A stretch of DNA of 64,000 bases, taken from assembly GCA_026196495.1 (NCBI GenBank), contig JAPHSY010000021.1, positions 1 through 64,000 on the forward strand, given 5' to 3'. The notes beneath the pieces are model-generated. The model was given only the letters and a program-made list of their open reading frames with translations, was not told the DNA's origin and did no database searches. The DNA comes from Magnetovibrio sp. Its GTDB lineage: Bacteria > Pseudomonadota > Alphaproteobacteria > Rhodospirillales > Magnetovibrionaceae. Made by a program: the position numbers and the translations under genes. Of the stretch, positions 51,270-60,977 are shown piece after piece (position 1 is the stretch's first letter; the number at the start of each line of letters is the position of its first letter).

Positions 51270-51698
51270 ATGCGTTATGTATTATCCGTTTGTGCCATTT
51301 TAAGCCTATCCACAACAGCTATGGCCGAAGATGTTCAAAGTGATTACACCGAAAACACGGTCACACCTTTGTTGTCTTCACCTAAATCCGTAATTGGCGA
51401 AACCATCACATATCCCGGTGGCACCAAAGCGAATATCGTTTCTGCCATTGTCACCATAGCACCCGGCAAAGAAACAGGATGGCACAAACACGGTGTGCCG
51501 CTTTATGCCTATATGATTTCCGGTGAGTTGACCGTGGATTACGGCGACAAAGGCGTCAAAACCTACACCCCAGGCATGGCATTTATGGAAGCCATGGACA
51601 AAATGCACAATGGCATGAACAAAACGGATAAGCCCGCCAGCGTCCTAGCTGTTTATATGGGGGCAGAAGGTTTTGATAACGTCATTCGGCCGAAATAA
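51270..51698 (+). CDS. Secreted cupin-domain protein
   Basis: Signal peptide; 'GKETGWHKHGVPLYAYMISGELTVDYGDKGVKTYTPGMAF'. Confidence 0.88.
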   Translation: MRYVLSVCAILSLSTTAMAEDVQSDYTENTVTPLLSSPKSVIGETITYPGGTKANIVSAIVTIAPGKETGWHKHGVPLYAYMISGELTVDYGDKGVKTYTPGMAFMEAMDKMHNGMNKTDKPASVLAVYMGAEGFDNVIRPK

Positions 51699-51702
51699 GT
51701 GA

Positions 51703-54531
51703 TTATTCTGCAAGAACCGATTTGACCTTGGCCGCCAAATCTTTCAGCGAAAACGGCTTGGGCAAGAAATTAAAACCGGCATTTTCATCAATACCGCCGG
51801 GGATCACATTTTCCGCAAAACCGGAAATCAAAATCACTTTCATATCCGGGATTTCTTGGCGCACGAACTGTACCAAGGTGTGCCCGTCCATGCCCGGCAT
51901 CACCACATCGGTGACGATCAGATCAATGGGTTTTTCGGTGGCGTTGATAACTTCCAAGGCTTCTTCGCCGTTGGCGGCTTCCAGTACGGTGTAGCCTTTG
52001 TTGCGCAGGGCGCGTGATCCGAACATACGCACGGCATCTTCATCTTCCACCAACAAAATGGTGCCGACACCCGTTAAGTCCGTGTCATCGGAACCATCGC
52101 GTTCGGCTTTCAGTTCCGGTTGCGGTGTCAGTACGGGTTCAGAGGTTGCACCTTCTACTTTAGGGCCATCAAGCGCCGGTTTGGTGTTTGCCTGCACCTG
52201 TTGAACGGTGGGCGTGCCAGCGCTTTCATCAAAGCGCGGTAAACACACGGTGAACGCCGCACCTTCACCCGGTGCGCTGTCGACAAATATATAGCCGCCA
52301 GTTTGGTGAACGATACCGTAGACTGTGGACAAGCCCAGCCCCGTCCCCTCACCCACTTCTTTGGTTGAAAAGAACGGCTCAAAAATACGGCTAAGGTCTT
52401 CTTTGCGGATGCCTTCCCCCGTATCGATCACATCAATGGTGACGTAATCACCAGCGGGAACCAACTCCATGCCTTTTTGTGACGGCTCATCCAAGCTCAT
52501 ATTCGATGTGCGAATGGTCAACGTGCCACCGCCGGGCATGGCGTCACGCGCGTTCACCGCCAAGTTCAAAATCACTTGGTCAAACTGGGTCGGATCGACA
52601 CGGATGGGACCAAGATCACGGGAATGTTCAATGTTCAATTCGATGGTCGGGCCGATCAGGCGGCCCATCACTTCAGACAAATCAGACAGCTTTTCCTTGG
52701 CATCGATGACTTGCGGTTCCAGCGTTTGTTTGCGCGAAAACGCCAAAAGCTGTCGCACCAATGACGTTGCCCGCACCGCATTTTGGCGAATTTGGTTGAT
52801 GTCGTTAAAGGACGGGTCCTGCGGCCCATGACGGGTCAACAACAGATCGGAGAAGCCAATCATAGCTGTCAACAAGTTGTTGAAATCGTGCGCAATTCCA
52901 CCAGCCAACTGACCAATGGATTGCATCTTTTGCGATTGCGCGAACTGCACTTCCAAATGTTTTTGTTCAGTCGTGTCGATGAAGTGCAAGATCAACCCCG
53001 TCACTTCACCAAAGGCATCTTCCATGCGCGAGGCATAAAGTGACGCCGTTACATCGTGACCGCTGCGCGCGGGCATGCGCACTTCAATATGGGCGGCGCG
53101 CATGATGCCCATGACCACTTTCGACAACTGGCCACCCACTTCACCTTGATCCTCGCGGGCCAACCGCTCGGTAAAGGGCTGGTTGATGACATCGTCTTTA
53201 TGCAAGCCCAGCATTTTCAAGAACGCACCATTACAATCGGTGATGTTGGCCTTCATGTCCAACATGGCGATGGAAACCGGGGCTTCGTCAAACAGCCAAT
53301 ACAAACGCCGCGCGATATCGGAGATGTTTTCATCATTTCCTGAATGCACAACCACGGCCGTTTCCGGTGGCGGTTGTTTGCGCACCAAATCACGCACAAC
53401 GATGGAGCGGGTATAAAGCAATTCACCCTCATCACTGATGCGTCCTGATTGCAGCAAAAAGGCCTTAAACACTTCCCCGGCGCGTGATTGCAACGTCACT
53501 TGGCCATTGTCACCATCATTCTCATCGCCTTCGGATGGGGCCAGCTCAGTAACAAATTCAGCAAAGCCCAAGTTACCATCACGAATTTCGCCAAGTGTCA
53601 CACCCAGCCACTGGCAAAGAACATCATTGACATAGACCATACGCCCAGTGCCATCGACAGAGAAAAAGCCCACTGGCAAATTATCTAACAAATCCGCCAG
53701 CAAAGCTTCTTCAGCACTGCGGACTTCATCTAGCTCACGTTGTGCCGTAATATCGCGCGCGGCCCATCCGACAAGGCCACTTCCCGGCTTGCCTGCAGGG
53801 CGCGCTTTGAACTTCCACAACGTTTGATGCCCACCCGCAAAGGTAATGGGGACCTCGGTCCAATCCTTGGCTCCACTCGCAGCCGCACTCAGCATGCGCC
53901 GCAAAGACATAGGCGATTGGCTATCTTGTTCAGAGACCCTCACCGCATTGGGAATTTCCGCCACCGCATTGTGATGGAACAATGCCCGCATGGATTCATT
54001 GGCATATAAAATATGCCCCGCGGCATCCGAAAGCATCAACGGCTCACCCGTTTCGCCTGCAGCCATGTAAACTAACAAGGCTTCTTCATCTACGCGTGCG
54101 CGGCGACCAAGGCTCCACGCAAATGCAAAGGCCAAGGCACCGCTCGCGGTCAACAAACCCGTGGAAATTAAGTCTGGAGCAATTGGCAAACTTGGCAGCG
54201 ATACAAGACCTGTCTGCAAGACCGCATAAACACCACCCAATGCCAATCCCAAAATCCCAAATAAAGCAGGATTGGGACCTCGTGGCGGGCGGAAAGGTTT
54301 ATGTGAAACTTCGAGCTGTTGAGAACCTTTATTTGCTTTTGCCGATGCCTGATCAGATGCCGCATGATCATCAGGCGTCAATGGACCAGCGCGCAGCAAT
54401 TCCGGCGCTGGATGCAGCTTATGTTGATCCTCATCGGCATCCTCAACTGACGTATCCAGGGGATTACTCGCCACCAGATCTTCAAGGCCCGGCAAGTCAG
54501 GTTCATCTGTTGATGGTTTGTCCACCGCCAC
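51703..54531 (-). CDS. cckA: Hybrid sensor histidine kinase CckA
   Basis: TM, PAS domains, 'GGIAHDFNNLLTAMIGFSDLLL', C-terminal receiver; adjacent to flhB. Confidence 0.92.
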   Translation of the reverse strand: MAVDKPSTDEPDLPGLEDLVASNPLDTSVEDADEDQHKLHPAPELLRAGPLTPDDHAASDQASAKANKGSQQLEVSHKPFRPPRGPNPALFGILGLALGGVYAVLQTGLVSLPSLPIAPDLISTGLLTASGALAFAFAWSLGRRARVDEEALLVYMAAGETGEPLMLSDAAGHILYANESMRALFHHNAVAEIPNAVRVSEQDSQSPMSLRRMLSAAASGAKDWTEVPITFAGGHQTLWKFKARPAGKPGSGLVGWAARDITAQRELDEVRSAEEALLADLLDNLPVGFFSVDGTGRMVYVNDVLCQWLGVTLGEIRDGNLGFAEFVTELAPSEGDENDGDNGQVTLQSRAGEVFKAFLLQSGRISDEGELLYTRSIVVRDLVRKQPPPETAVVVHSGNDENISDIARRLYWLFDEAPVSIAMLDMKANITDCNGAFLKMLGLHKDDVINQPFTERLAREDQGEVGGQLSKVVMGIMRAAHIEVRMPARSGHDVTASLYASRMEDAFGEVTGLILHFIDTTEQKHLEVQFAQSQKMQSIGQLAGGIAHDFNNLLTAMIGFSDLLLTRHGPQDPSFNDINQIRQNAVRATSLVRQLLAFSRKQTLEPQVIDAKEKLSDLSEVMGRLIGPTIELNIEHSRDLGPIRVDPTQFDQVILNLAVNARDAMPGGGTLTIRTSNMSLDEPSQKGMELVPAGDYVTIDVIDTGEGIRKEDLSRIFEPFFSTKEVGEGTGLGLSTVYGIVHQTGGYIFVDSAPGEGAAFTVCLPRFDESAGTPTVQQVQANTKPALDGPKVEGATSEPVLTPQPELKAERDGSDDTDLTGVGTILLVEDEDAVRMFGSRALRNKGYTVLEAANGEEALEVINATEKPIDLIVTDVVMPGMDGHTLVQFVRQEIPDMKVILISGFAENVIPGGIDENAGFNFLPKPFSLKDLAAKVKSVLAE

Positions 54532-55597
54532 CTTGGTTGTTTCCTTTCAAGCCCATGACGTAGCCGATAACTTCGGCCACGGCTTGGTAGTGTTCTACCG
54601 GAATCTCTTCATCCAATTCCGCCGTCGCATAGAGTGCACGTGCCAATGGTGGGTTCTCAACAATCGGCACATCGTTCTCTTCGGCAACTTCTCTTATTCT
54701 AAATGCCAGAGAATCAACGCCTTTTGCAACCAACTTCGGTGCTTGCATATTCTCAGCTTTGTATTCCAACGCCACAGCATAGTGGGTCGGGTTGGTAATC
54801 ACCACATCAGCATCAGGTACATTGCTCATCATCCGCTGCTGTGCACGTTCCACACGTATTTTACGAATACGCGCCTTAATCTGTGGGTCGCCTTCTGTAT
54901 CTTTATGCTCATCCTTGATTTCTTGGCGGCTCATTTTCAACGATTTGATAAACTCGAATTTTTGATACGCATAGTCCAAGACAGCCACAGCAAACATGAC
55001 AAACAAAGCACCTGCAAAGATGCTTAATGCGACAACATAAATTCGGTCTAGAACCCCCCATAAATCGACATCTGGCATCAAAGTGATGTCAACCATCCAC
55101 GGTGCAGCCATATAGAACGATATGGTCCCCAACACCGTTAACTTAAACAAGCCTTTGAGAAACTCAACAACGGAGCGCACGGAGAACATCCGTTTCACCC
55201 CTTTCAACAATGATATATTGCTGGGTTGAGGCATAATTTTACTGGGGGCAACAAGAAGTCCACTTTGTGCCACATTTGCAACCAAAGCCAAAATAACCAA
55301 CATGCCAAAGAATGGAGCTGCCGTCAGAATAATGTGCAGCAAAATGTCCCCAACCAGACTTGGCATCATAGCGCGGGATAGATGAATATCTTCTACTTTT
55401 TCAATGAGTATGAAATTAAACGTTAGAACACGTTTCATCATCCACGGCGCCAATAGGGCTAGGCCCATACCGCCGCCTAACAAAATTGCCCAGTTTTTAA
55501 CTTCTGGAGATGACCCGACTTGGCCTTTTTCTCGTGCTTTTGAGAGTTTTCGGGCTGTCGGGTCTTCAGTTTTCTGGGAGTCGTCTTCGTCTGCCAT
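54503..55597 (-). CDS. flhB: Flagellar biosynthesis protein FlhB
   Basis: 'DSQKTEDPTARKLSKAREKGQVGSSPEV' and NPTH autocleavage motif. Confidence 0.97.
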   Translation of the reverse strand: MADEDDSQKTEDPTARKLSKAREKGQVGSSPEVKNWAILLGGGMGLALLAPWMMKRVLTFNFILIEKVEDIHLSRAMMPSLVGDILLHIILTAAPFFGMLVILALVANVAQSGLLVAPSKIMPQPSNISLLKGVKRMFSVRSVVEFLKGLFKLTVLGTISFYMAAPWMVDITLMPDVDLWGVLDRIYVVALSIFAGALFVMFAVAVLDYAYQKFEFIKSLKMSRQEIKDEHKDTEGDPQIKARIRKIRVERAQQRMMSNVPDADVVITNPTHYAVALEYKAENMQAPKLVAKGVDSLAFRIREVAEENDVPIVENPPLARALYATAELDEEIPVEHYQAVAEVIGYVMGLKGNNQGGGGQTINR

Positions 55598-55624
55598 GGC
55601 ACTCCTATCCTATTTCAAGCCTTC

Positions 55625-56386
55625 TCAAAATGATCCGAAGGCATGGAGGCCATTTTCGAAATAGCGCATAAAAACCAGCATCATGACACTAAATGACGAA
55701 ATCAGAATCCAGAACTGCAAGGCAATCTGGATTGGCATACCAAAGAAGAACACAGGCAATTGCGGCATTAAGCGCCCCATAATGCCCAACACGATGTAAT
55801 AAGCCAGCCCTGACACGATGAGCGGCGATGCAATTTGAAGTCCAATCCGAAAACTGTCAGCCACCCTGTGCGCAATGTAATCAGACATATCGCCGATTAA
55901 AGGTACACTGGTTGGAGCAAAAAGTGTGTAGCTGTCGACCACGGCTGCCAACATCAAATGATGAGTATTGGTCACAAACACAAGTGTAATTCCAGCAGTC
56001 GAAATAAATGTTGATAGAACTGAGCTTTGCGATTCAGAAATTGGATCTTGCGTAAACGCGTTCGACATGGATGAAACCAACGCCAAGATCGTTCCTGCAG
56101 TTTGCAATGAAGCCATAAAGATACGTGGAATAATTCCTAAAAACAAACCGACAACTGCTTCTGTTACAATCAACAAAGCCAGTAAAGATGCACTTGTGGG
56201 CTCTCCTGGCAATACAGGCAATAGGACTGGCGTCAGCAAAAAGCTGATCAAGAGAGCAAAAGTTAGACGAATGGGAACGGGAACCTGCATGGACCCAAAG
56301 CCTGGCATTACAGACATTGCCGTTCCAAGACGTACAAAAATAAGCAAAAAGGCAAATAAATTCAGGTTAATGATCTGGCTTAACAT
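55625..56386 (-). CDS. fliR: Flagellar biosynthesis protein FliR
   Basis: FliR TM pattern, between flhB and fliQ. Confidence 0.95.
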   Translation of the reverse strand: MLSQIINLNLFAFLLIFVRLGTAMSVMPGFGSMQVPVPIRLTFALLISFLLTPVLLPVLPGEPTSASLLALLIVTEAVVGLFLGIIPRIFMASLQTAGTILALVSSMSNAFTQDPISESQSSVLSTFISTAGITLVFVTNTHHLMLAAVVDSYTLFAPTSVPLIGDMSDYIAHRVADSFRIGLQIASPLIVSGLAYYIVLGIMGRLMPQLPVFFFGMPIQIALQFWILISSFSVMMLVFMRYFENGLHAFGSF

Positions 56387-56398
56387 CTCACCCCCTCA

Positions 56399-56662
56399 TT
56401 ATCCCGTCGCAATACGTTCAAATACAGTGAGTGCAAATTCGATCACAGTGGTCATCATAAAGGGCAGAAAGACAACAATGGCTACGAAAATCACCAAAAT
56501 TTTCGGCACAAATGTCAACGTCATTTCTTGAATCGTTGTAAGGGCTTGGAACAACGCAATAATCAAACCGATAAGCAGACCAGCCATCATAATAGGTCCA
56601 GCGGCCATCAAAACCACCCAGAGTGCGCCTTGCGCAATCTCAAGAACATCTACTTGATTCAT
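56399..56662 (-). CDS. fliQ: Flagellar biosynthesis protein FliQ
   Basis: 87 aa, 'GLLIGLIIALFQALTTIQEMTLTFVPKI'. Confidence 0.97.
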   Translation of the reverse strand: MNQVDVLEIAQGALWVVLMAAGPIMMAGLLIGLIIALFQALTTIQEMTLTFVPKILVIFVAIVVFLPFMMTTVIEFALTVFERIATG

Positions 56663-56762
56663 GGCTCAGTTTAAGACCTTTAGATACCGGCTTCACACTG
56701 AAATCCTCGCATCTTTCAGGCTTGCCAATACGTTATCACATACGTACGGCTCCCCCACCTAA

Positions 56763-57095
56763 TTAGATAGGCATACGGAGAATCTCTTTGTAAGCTTCAA
56801 CGACCTTGTCGCGGATAGCAACAACCGTCTGCAAAGTAACTTCAGCTTCGCTCACAGCCGTCACAACATCAGTTAAATTTGCCTGATTCTGAATGCCCTG
56901 GATGCTCATCTGCTCGCTGCGCTTACCGATCTCATTGGCCTGCTCTAAGTACGAGCCCAGCAGGTTTGAAAACTTGCCTTGGGATGGATCACCCTGATCT
57001 TGATCCGGGATCGAACTAGGGGCAACACCATTTTGTTGAGCCTGAGTGTAAAGCTGTGCGGCTTTTGCAATATTCACATTGGGATCGATAGCCAT
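56763..57095 (-). CDS. fliE: Flagellar hook-basal body protein FliE
   Basis: C-terminal 'VSEAEVTLQTVVAIRDKVVEAYKEILRMPI'. Confidence 0.95.
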   Translation of the reverse strand: MAIDPNVNIAKAAQLYTQAQQNGVAPSSIPDQDQGDPSQGKFSNLLGSYLEQANEIGKRSEQMSIQGIQNQANLTDVVTAVSEAEVTLQTVVAIRDKVVEAYKEILRMPI

Positions 57096-57131
57096 GCCTT
57101 ACACTCCTGATCTTATTGTTGTTTTAGCGGT

Positions 57132-57542
57132 TTAACGCAAAATGCCGATGGTTTGTTGCAACATTGTTTTGGACGATTTGATAACGTTCAAGTTGGCTTC
57201 ATAAGAGCGTTGAGCTTCACGCATATCCATCATTTCCACCAAAGAACTTACATTTGGGGCCTGAACGTAACCGTCGGGACCAGCCGCCGGGTGAGCAGGA
57301 TCGTAACGACGTTGGAAATCAGAACGGTCAGCTTGGATTCGATCAACCTTTACCGTATCCACACCCAAAGAGCGGTCTAATTCGTTACGAAATGTCACGA
57401 CTTTTCGTCGATAGGGCGTTTCTCCGGGCTGAGTTGGCAACGAATCGGCATTGGCAACGTTCTCAGAAACCACACGCAAACGTGTACCTTGGGCTTTCAT
57501 ACCTGCAGCCGATATACGCAATGTTTTAAGTAATTCGTCCAT
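57132..57542 (-). CDS. flgC: Flagellar basal-body rod protein FlgC
   Basis: 'LRISAAGMKAQGTRLRVVSENVANADS' and 'MMDMREAQRSYEANLNVIKSSKTMLQ'. Confidence 0.96.
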   Translation of the reverse strand: MDELLKTLRISAAGMKAQGTRLRVVSENVANADSLPTQPGETPYRRKVVTFRNELDRSLGVDTVKVDRIQADRSDFQRRYDPAHPAAGPDGYVQAPNVSSLVEMMDMREAQRSYEANLNVIKSSKTMLQQTIGILR

Positions 57543-57577
57543 AACGCCTGACCTGTTTACCCTTTAGCCGTTAAACC

Positions 57578-57985
57578 TTAACGCTGTTTGCCAATGGCAA
57601 TTTTAATCATACTGATGTGTTTGCGATAGAGCTCGTTGGTGAGCTGATATTTCATCTGAGTTTCACCGATTTTTGCCATTTGCTCTTCCAACACCACGCC
57701 ATTGCCATCGGGGGAAGTTTCATAAGGGCTACGGTTTTCTTCGGTTTTATAGCCATTTGCACTGCTTTGAGAGCTCGCGACCGTAGTCCCGGACATGGTG
57801 TTCATCACGTCACGTTTGTGCTGGCGGTGCATCATTTCACGAAAATCAACGGCCTTAAGGTCTTTGGGCTTATATCCAGGGGTGTCGGAGTTAGCAACGT
57901 TTTGCGCCAAGACTTCCTGGCGGCGGCCAAGCCACTTCATCTGCCCCTTAACCATGCCAAACAGTGTTAATTTACCGAGTTCCAT
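57578..57985 (-). CDS. flgB: Flagellar basal-body rod protein FlgB
   Basis: 'LAQNVANSDTPGYKPKDLKAVDF'. Confidence 0.95.
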   Translation of the reverse strand: MELGKLTLFGMVKGQMKWLGRRQEVLAQNVANSDTPGYKPKDLKAVDFREMMHRQHKRDVMNTMSGTTVASSQSSANGYKTEENRSPYETSPDGNGVVLEEQMAKIGETQMKYQLTNELYRKHISMIKIAIGKQR

Positions 57986-58244
57986 AACTCTGCCTTCTTA
58001 AGTCCATAAGTACGTTGAAAAACAACGTAGATTCGCAGTCCCAGCGAAGTTAATCCCTTTCTGGGCAAAATATGTTCCGTTCTGGAACGGGAAAAGCTTA
58101 CTGTTCGAGTCTCTCCCAGACCTTTTAAGATTCAATGAATCACCCTCAAAGCACACGTATAACGATTCTTTTTGGGGTGATTCAGAGGATGTTAAGCGCC
58201 ATCTGTCAGAGTCCAGGCAAGTATTTGATACAGAATCGGAATTT

Positions 58245-58592
58245 GTGAACGTGCAAAGCGATGATAAGCCCCTTGATGTGAAGCCAACCAACCCCGATGA
58301 CATCACCGGGGAAGAAGTTGCGGTTGCATTGACTTATTCGCCCGTATCCGACCAAGCCCCCCGGGTGGTCGCGAAGGGCCAAGGGTGGCTTGCACGTCAA
58401 ATTATAGAAGTTGCCGAGGCCAATGGCGTCGAGATTCGATCTGATTCCGACCTAGCCTTGTTACTGGCACAGGTTGATGTGGACAGCGAAATCCCCCTCG
58501 AAGCGTTTACCGTTGTGGCTGAGATGCTGTCGTATATCTATGAAAAGAACAAAGAATGGCCCGATGGTATGGGCCCTAAGGGCAAATCTTAA
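58245..58592 (+). CDS. FlhB C-terminal-domain homolog lacking NPTH
   Basis: 'EVAVALTYSPVSDQAPRVVAKGQGWLARQIIEVAEANGVEI' aligns with FlhB C-terminus. Confidence 0.88.
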   Translation: MNVQSDDKPLDVKPTNPDDITGEEVAVALTYSPVSDQAPRVVAKGQGWLARQIIEVAEANGVEIRSDSDLALLLAQVDVDSEIPLEAFTVVAEMLSYIYEKNKEWPDGMGPKGKS

Positions 58593-58610
58593 GGGAAACG
58601 GGCAAGTGTG

Positions 58611-58931
58611 ATGAGTGATGAAGTTGAAAACCGTATCCGGGAAGAGTTGGAAAAGGCCGCAAGCCTGATATCTGGCTCACGTCATCTGATGGCCGAGGGA
58701 CGCCACGTGGACCTCAGTGCTATGGAGGAACGCATTCGTGCTGTTAATGAGGCCATCACAGCCGCGCCAGAACAGATTGCCAATACCTACAAAGACCATC
58801 TCATCGCCCTACTCGAAGCCCTAGATGCTTTGGAACAAGACTTGGAAACGCACCACAAAGAGCGTGAAGATGGCTTAAACACCATTCGCATGCGTGAGGC
58901 TCAAGACGCCTATGGACCGCCCAAAAAGTAG
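58611..58931 (+). CDS. Small helical protein in flagellar operon
   Basis: About 106 aa, helical; start codon uncertain (GTG 58608 or ATG 58611). Confidence 0.6.
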   Translation: MSDEVENRIREELEKAASLISGSRHLMAEGRHVDLSAMEERIRAVNEAITAAPEQIANTYKDHLIALLEALDALEQDLETHHKEREDGLNTIRMREAQDAYGPPKK

Positions 58932-59079
58932 GACTCCCAACACCATATAAACCGAATCGGAAACTCAAGCGCATACACAAATACAATGCTATCCACAGTG
59001 TCATGCCCAAAAACCTTAAGGTTTCTGGGCGTTAAGGTGGATCAGTTTAACCCAACCCCAAGAACGTCTATTGTCTGTG

Positions 59080-59418
59080 CCTATGGATTATGGAAATTAC
59101 TTTCGCTTCGTTTTCGCCTTTCTCTTCGTATTGGGGCTCATTGGTGTGCTCACCGTATTGGTGCGCCGCTATGGTTTGGGTATGGTTCCCGCCAACATGC
59201 GTAAAGGCCAAGACCGACGCCTCAGCCTTGTTGAAGTGTTGCCCATTGATGCTAAACGTCGCGCAATTTTAATCCGTCGTGATGACGTCGAACATTTGGT
59301 CATCGTCGGTTCCGATAGCGATACCGTGGTTGAAACAGGGATCAAAACCCGCCCAGACTTTTCAAAAGTCCTTGATGAAACAACCACGCCCCCATCAGAC
59401 AAAGTGGGGGATACATGA
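59080..59418 (+). CDS. fliO: FliO-like flagellar biosynthesis protein
   Basis: N-terminal TM and 'RLSLVEVLPIDAKRRAILIRRDDVEHLVIVG'; 4-bp overlap with fliP. Confidence 0.85.
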   Translation, partial: PMDYGNYFRFVFAFLFVLGLIGVLTVLVRRYGLGMVPANMRKGQDRRLSLVEVLPIDAKRRAILIRRDDVEHLVIVGSDSDTVVETGIKTRPDFSKVLDETTTPPSDKVGDT

Positions 59419-60212
59419 GACCCTTCAGCCTAACCCGCAAATTATTGAGCCCAGCCATCAAGCCAATGTTGAAAATGACTGTGTTTTGCTTGGCCGTGGC
59501 AGGTTTCTTTGCGTTCACCCCCTTGGACGCCTTAGCGCAAAGCCTGACCTTGGACATGGGACCAGATGCCGGTGCCTCGACCACCGGACGCGTGATTCAG
59601 CTGGTATTGCTGCTCACCATTTTATCGTTAGCCCCTTCAATCTTGGTGATGATGACATCATTCACCCGCATCATTGTGGTGTTATCGTTTTTACGCACCG
59701 CGTTGGGAACACAACAAACGCCACCTAACCAAGTGCTGGTATCATTGGCCCTTTTCATGACCATGTTCATCATGATGCCAACCTTCCAAACGACTTATGA
59801 TGATGCTGTACAGCCGCTGCTCGACGGAACAATTGATGAAACCATGGCCTTCAATCGCGCTATTGTTCCCTTTGAAACCTTTATGAAGGATCATGTGCGC
59901 GAACAGGACTTGGCCCTGTTCGTAGACATGGCTAAGCTGAAAGATGAAGACGTGGCTGAAAACATGCCCATGCGGGTCTTAATCCCGGCTTTCATGATTT
60001 CAGAATTGCGCCGCGCCTTTGAAATTGGATTCTTGTTGTTTGTGCCGTTTCTGATCATCGACATGGTGGTCGCCTCCGTTTTGATGGCGATGGGTATGAT
60101 GATGTTGCCGCCAATTATGATTGCTTTGCCCTTCAAGATCATCTTCTTCGTTCTTGTTGATGGTTGGTACATGATTGTGGGGTCATTGGTGCGCAGTTAC
60201 GGCGGCGTATAA
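59415..60212 (+). CDS. fliP: Flagellar biosynthesis protein FliP
   Basis: 'MTSFTRIIVVLSFLRTALGTQQTPPNQVLVSLALFMTMF'. Confidence 0.97.
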   Translation: MRPFSLTRKLLSPAIKPMLKMTVFCLAVAGFFAFTPLDALAQSLTLDMGPDAGASTTGRVIQLVLLLTILSLAPSILVMMTSFTRIIVVLSFLRTALGTQQTPPNQVLVSLALFMTMFIMMPTFQTTYDDAVQPLLDGTIDETMAFNRAIVPFETFMKDHVREQDLALFVDMAKLKDEDVAENMPMRVLIPAFMISELRRAFEIGFLLFVPFLIIDMVVASVLMAMGMMMLPPIMIALPFKIIFFVLVDGWYMIVGSLVRSYGGV

Positions 60213-60343
60213 CCCCCCATGTCTTCAAAAAATGGTTTTTTTGTGCTACAATTCCCTCGGGAAGTGTGGAGGATGTCCTCCTGCCCAAGGTGATGAAAAG
60301 ATCGAACGATCACACCGGTTTTCTCAAATAAGAGGAGGCTGAA

Positions 60344-60931
60344 ATGTCGGTCAAAGTCAAGAAAACCAAAGACGTTGCGACGCCAGAAACGCACGCTGCA
60401 GAACCAAAATCCACAATGGAAAGCCGTCTGCAACACCCGTTATTAACACTGCGAGAAGAAGTCGATCATCTGTTTGATAACTTCTTTTCCGGTTTTGCCT
60501 TAGGCCCATTTGGTTCATCACGGCGCGACCCGATGCATGCACCGGCCTTTCGTCGTTTTGAAAATGCATTTTCCGGCCTAAGCAGTCCATTCGAAGGTTT
60601 GCACATGAAAACCGATGTGCGCGAAACCGATGATGTTTATCGCATTCAAGCCGAACTGCCGGGTTTGGATGAAAAGGACATCGAAGTTAGCGCTACGGAT
60701 GGCATGCTCACCATCACTGGTAAAAAAAATGAAGAAACCAAGGACGAAAAGGAAGACTACCATCTCACCGAACGCCACTATGGCACGGTGAAACGGAGCT
60801 TCCCAATCCCAGATGGAGTTGAACTCACCAAGGCCAAAGCCAGCTTTAAGAACGGTGTTTTGAACATCACTATTCCCAAACAAAAGCTGACTAAACCCAA
60901 AGCCAAAAAAATTCCCATCTCAGGTGATTGA
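60344..60931 (+). CDS. Hsp20-family small heat-shock protein
   Basis: Alpha-crystallin core 'YRIQAELPGLDEKDIEVSATDGMLTITGKK...FKNGVLNITIPK'. Confidence 0.95.
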   Translation: MSVKVKKTKDVATPETHAAEPKSTMESRLQHPLLTLREEVDHLFDNFFSGFALGPFGSSRRDPMHAPAFRRFENAFSGLSSPFEGLHMKTDVRETDDVYRIQAELPGLDEKDIEVSATDGMLTITGKKNEETKDEKEDYHLTERHYGTVKRSFPIPDGVELTKAKASFKNGVLNITIPKQKLTKPKAKKIPISGD

Positions 60932-60942
60932 GGGCCTCAAAT

Positions 60943-60970
60943 ACAAAGCCCGGTATTCGCCGGGCTTTGT
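60943..60970. terminator. Bidirectional terminator between hsp20 and speE
   Basis: ACAAAGCCCGG/CCGGGCTTTGT. Confidence 0.8.
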
Positions 60971-60977
60971 TATGTCT

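Noticed and set aside
53982-54563. 193-aa plus-strand ORF opposite cckA/flhB junction
   Set aside because: Antisense to conserved genes; Pro/His-rich shadow translation.
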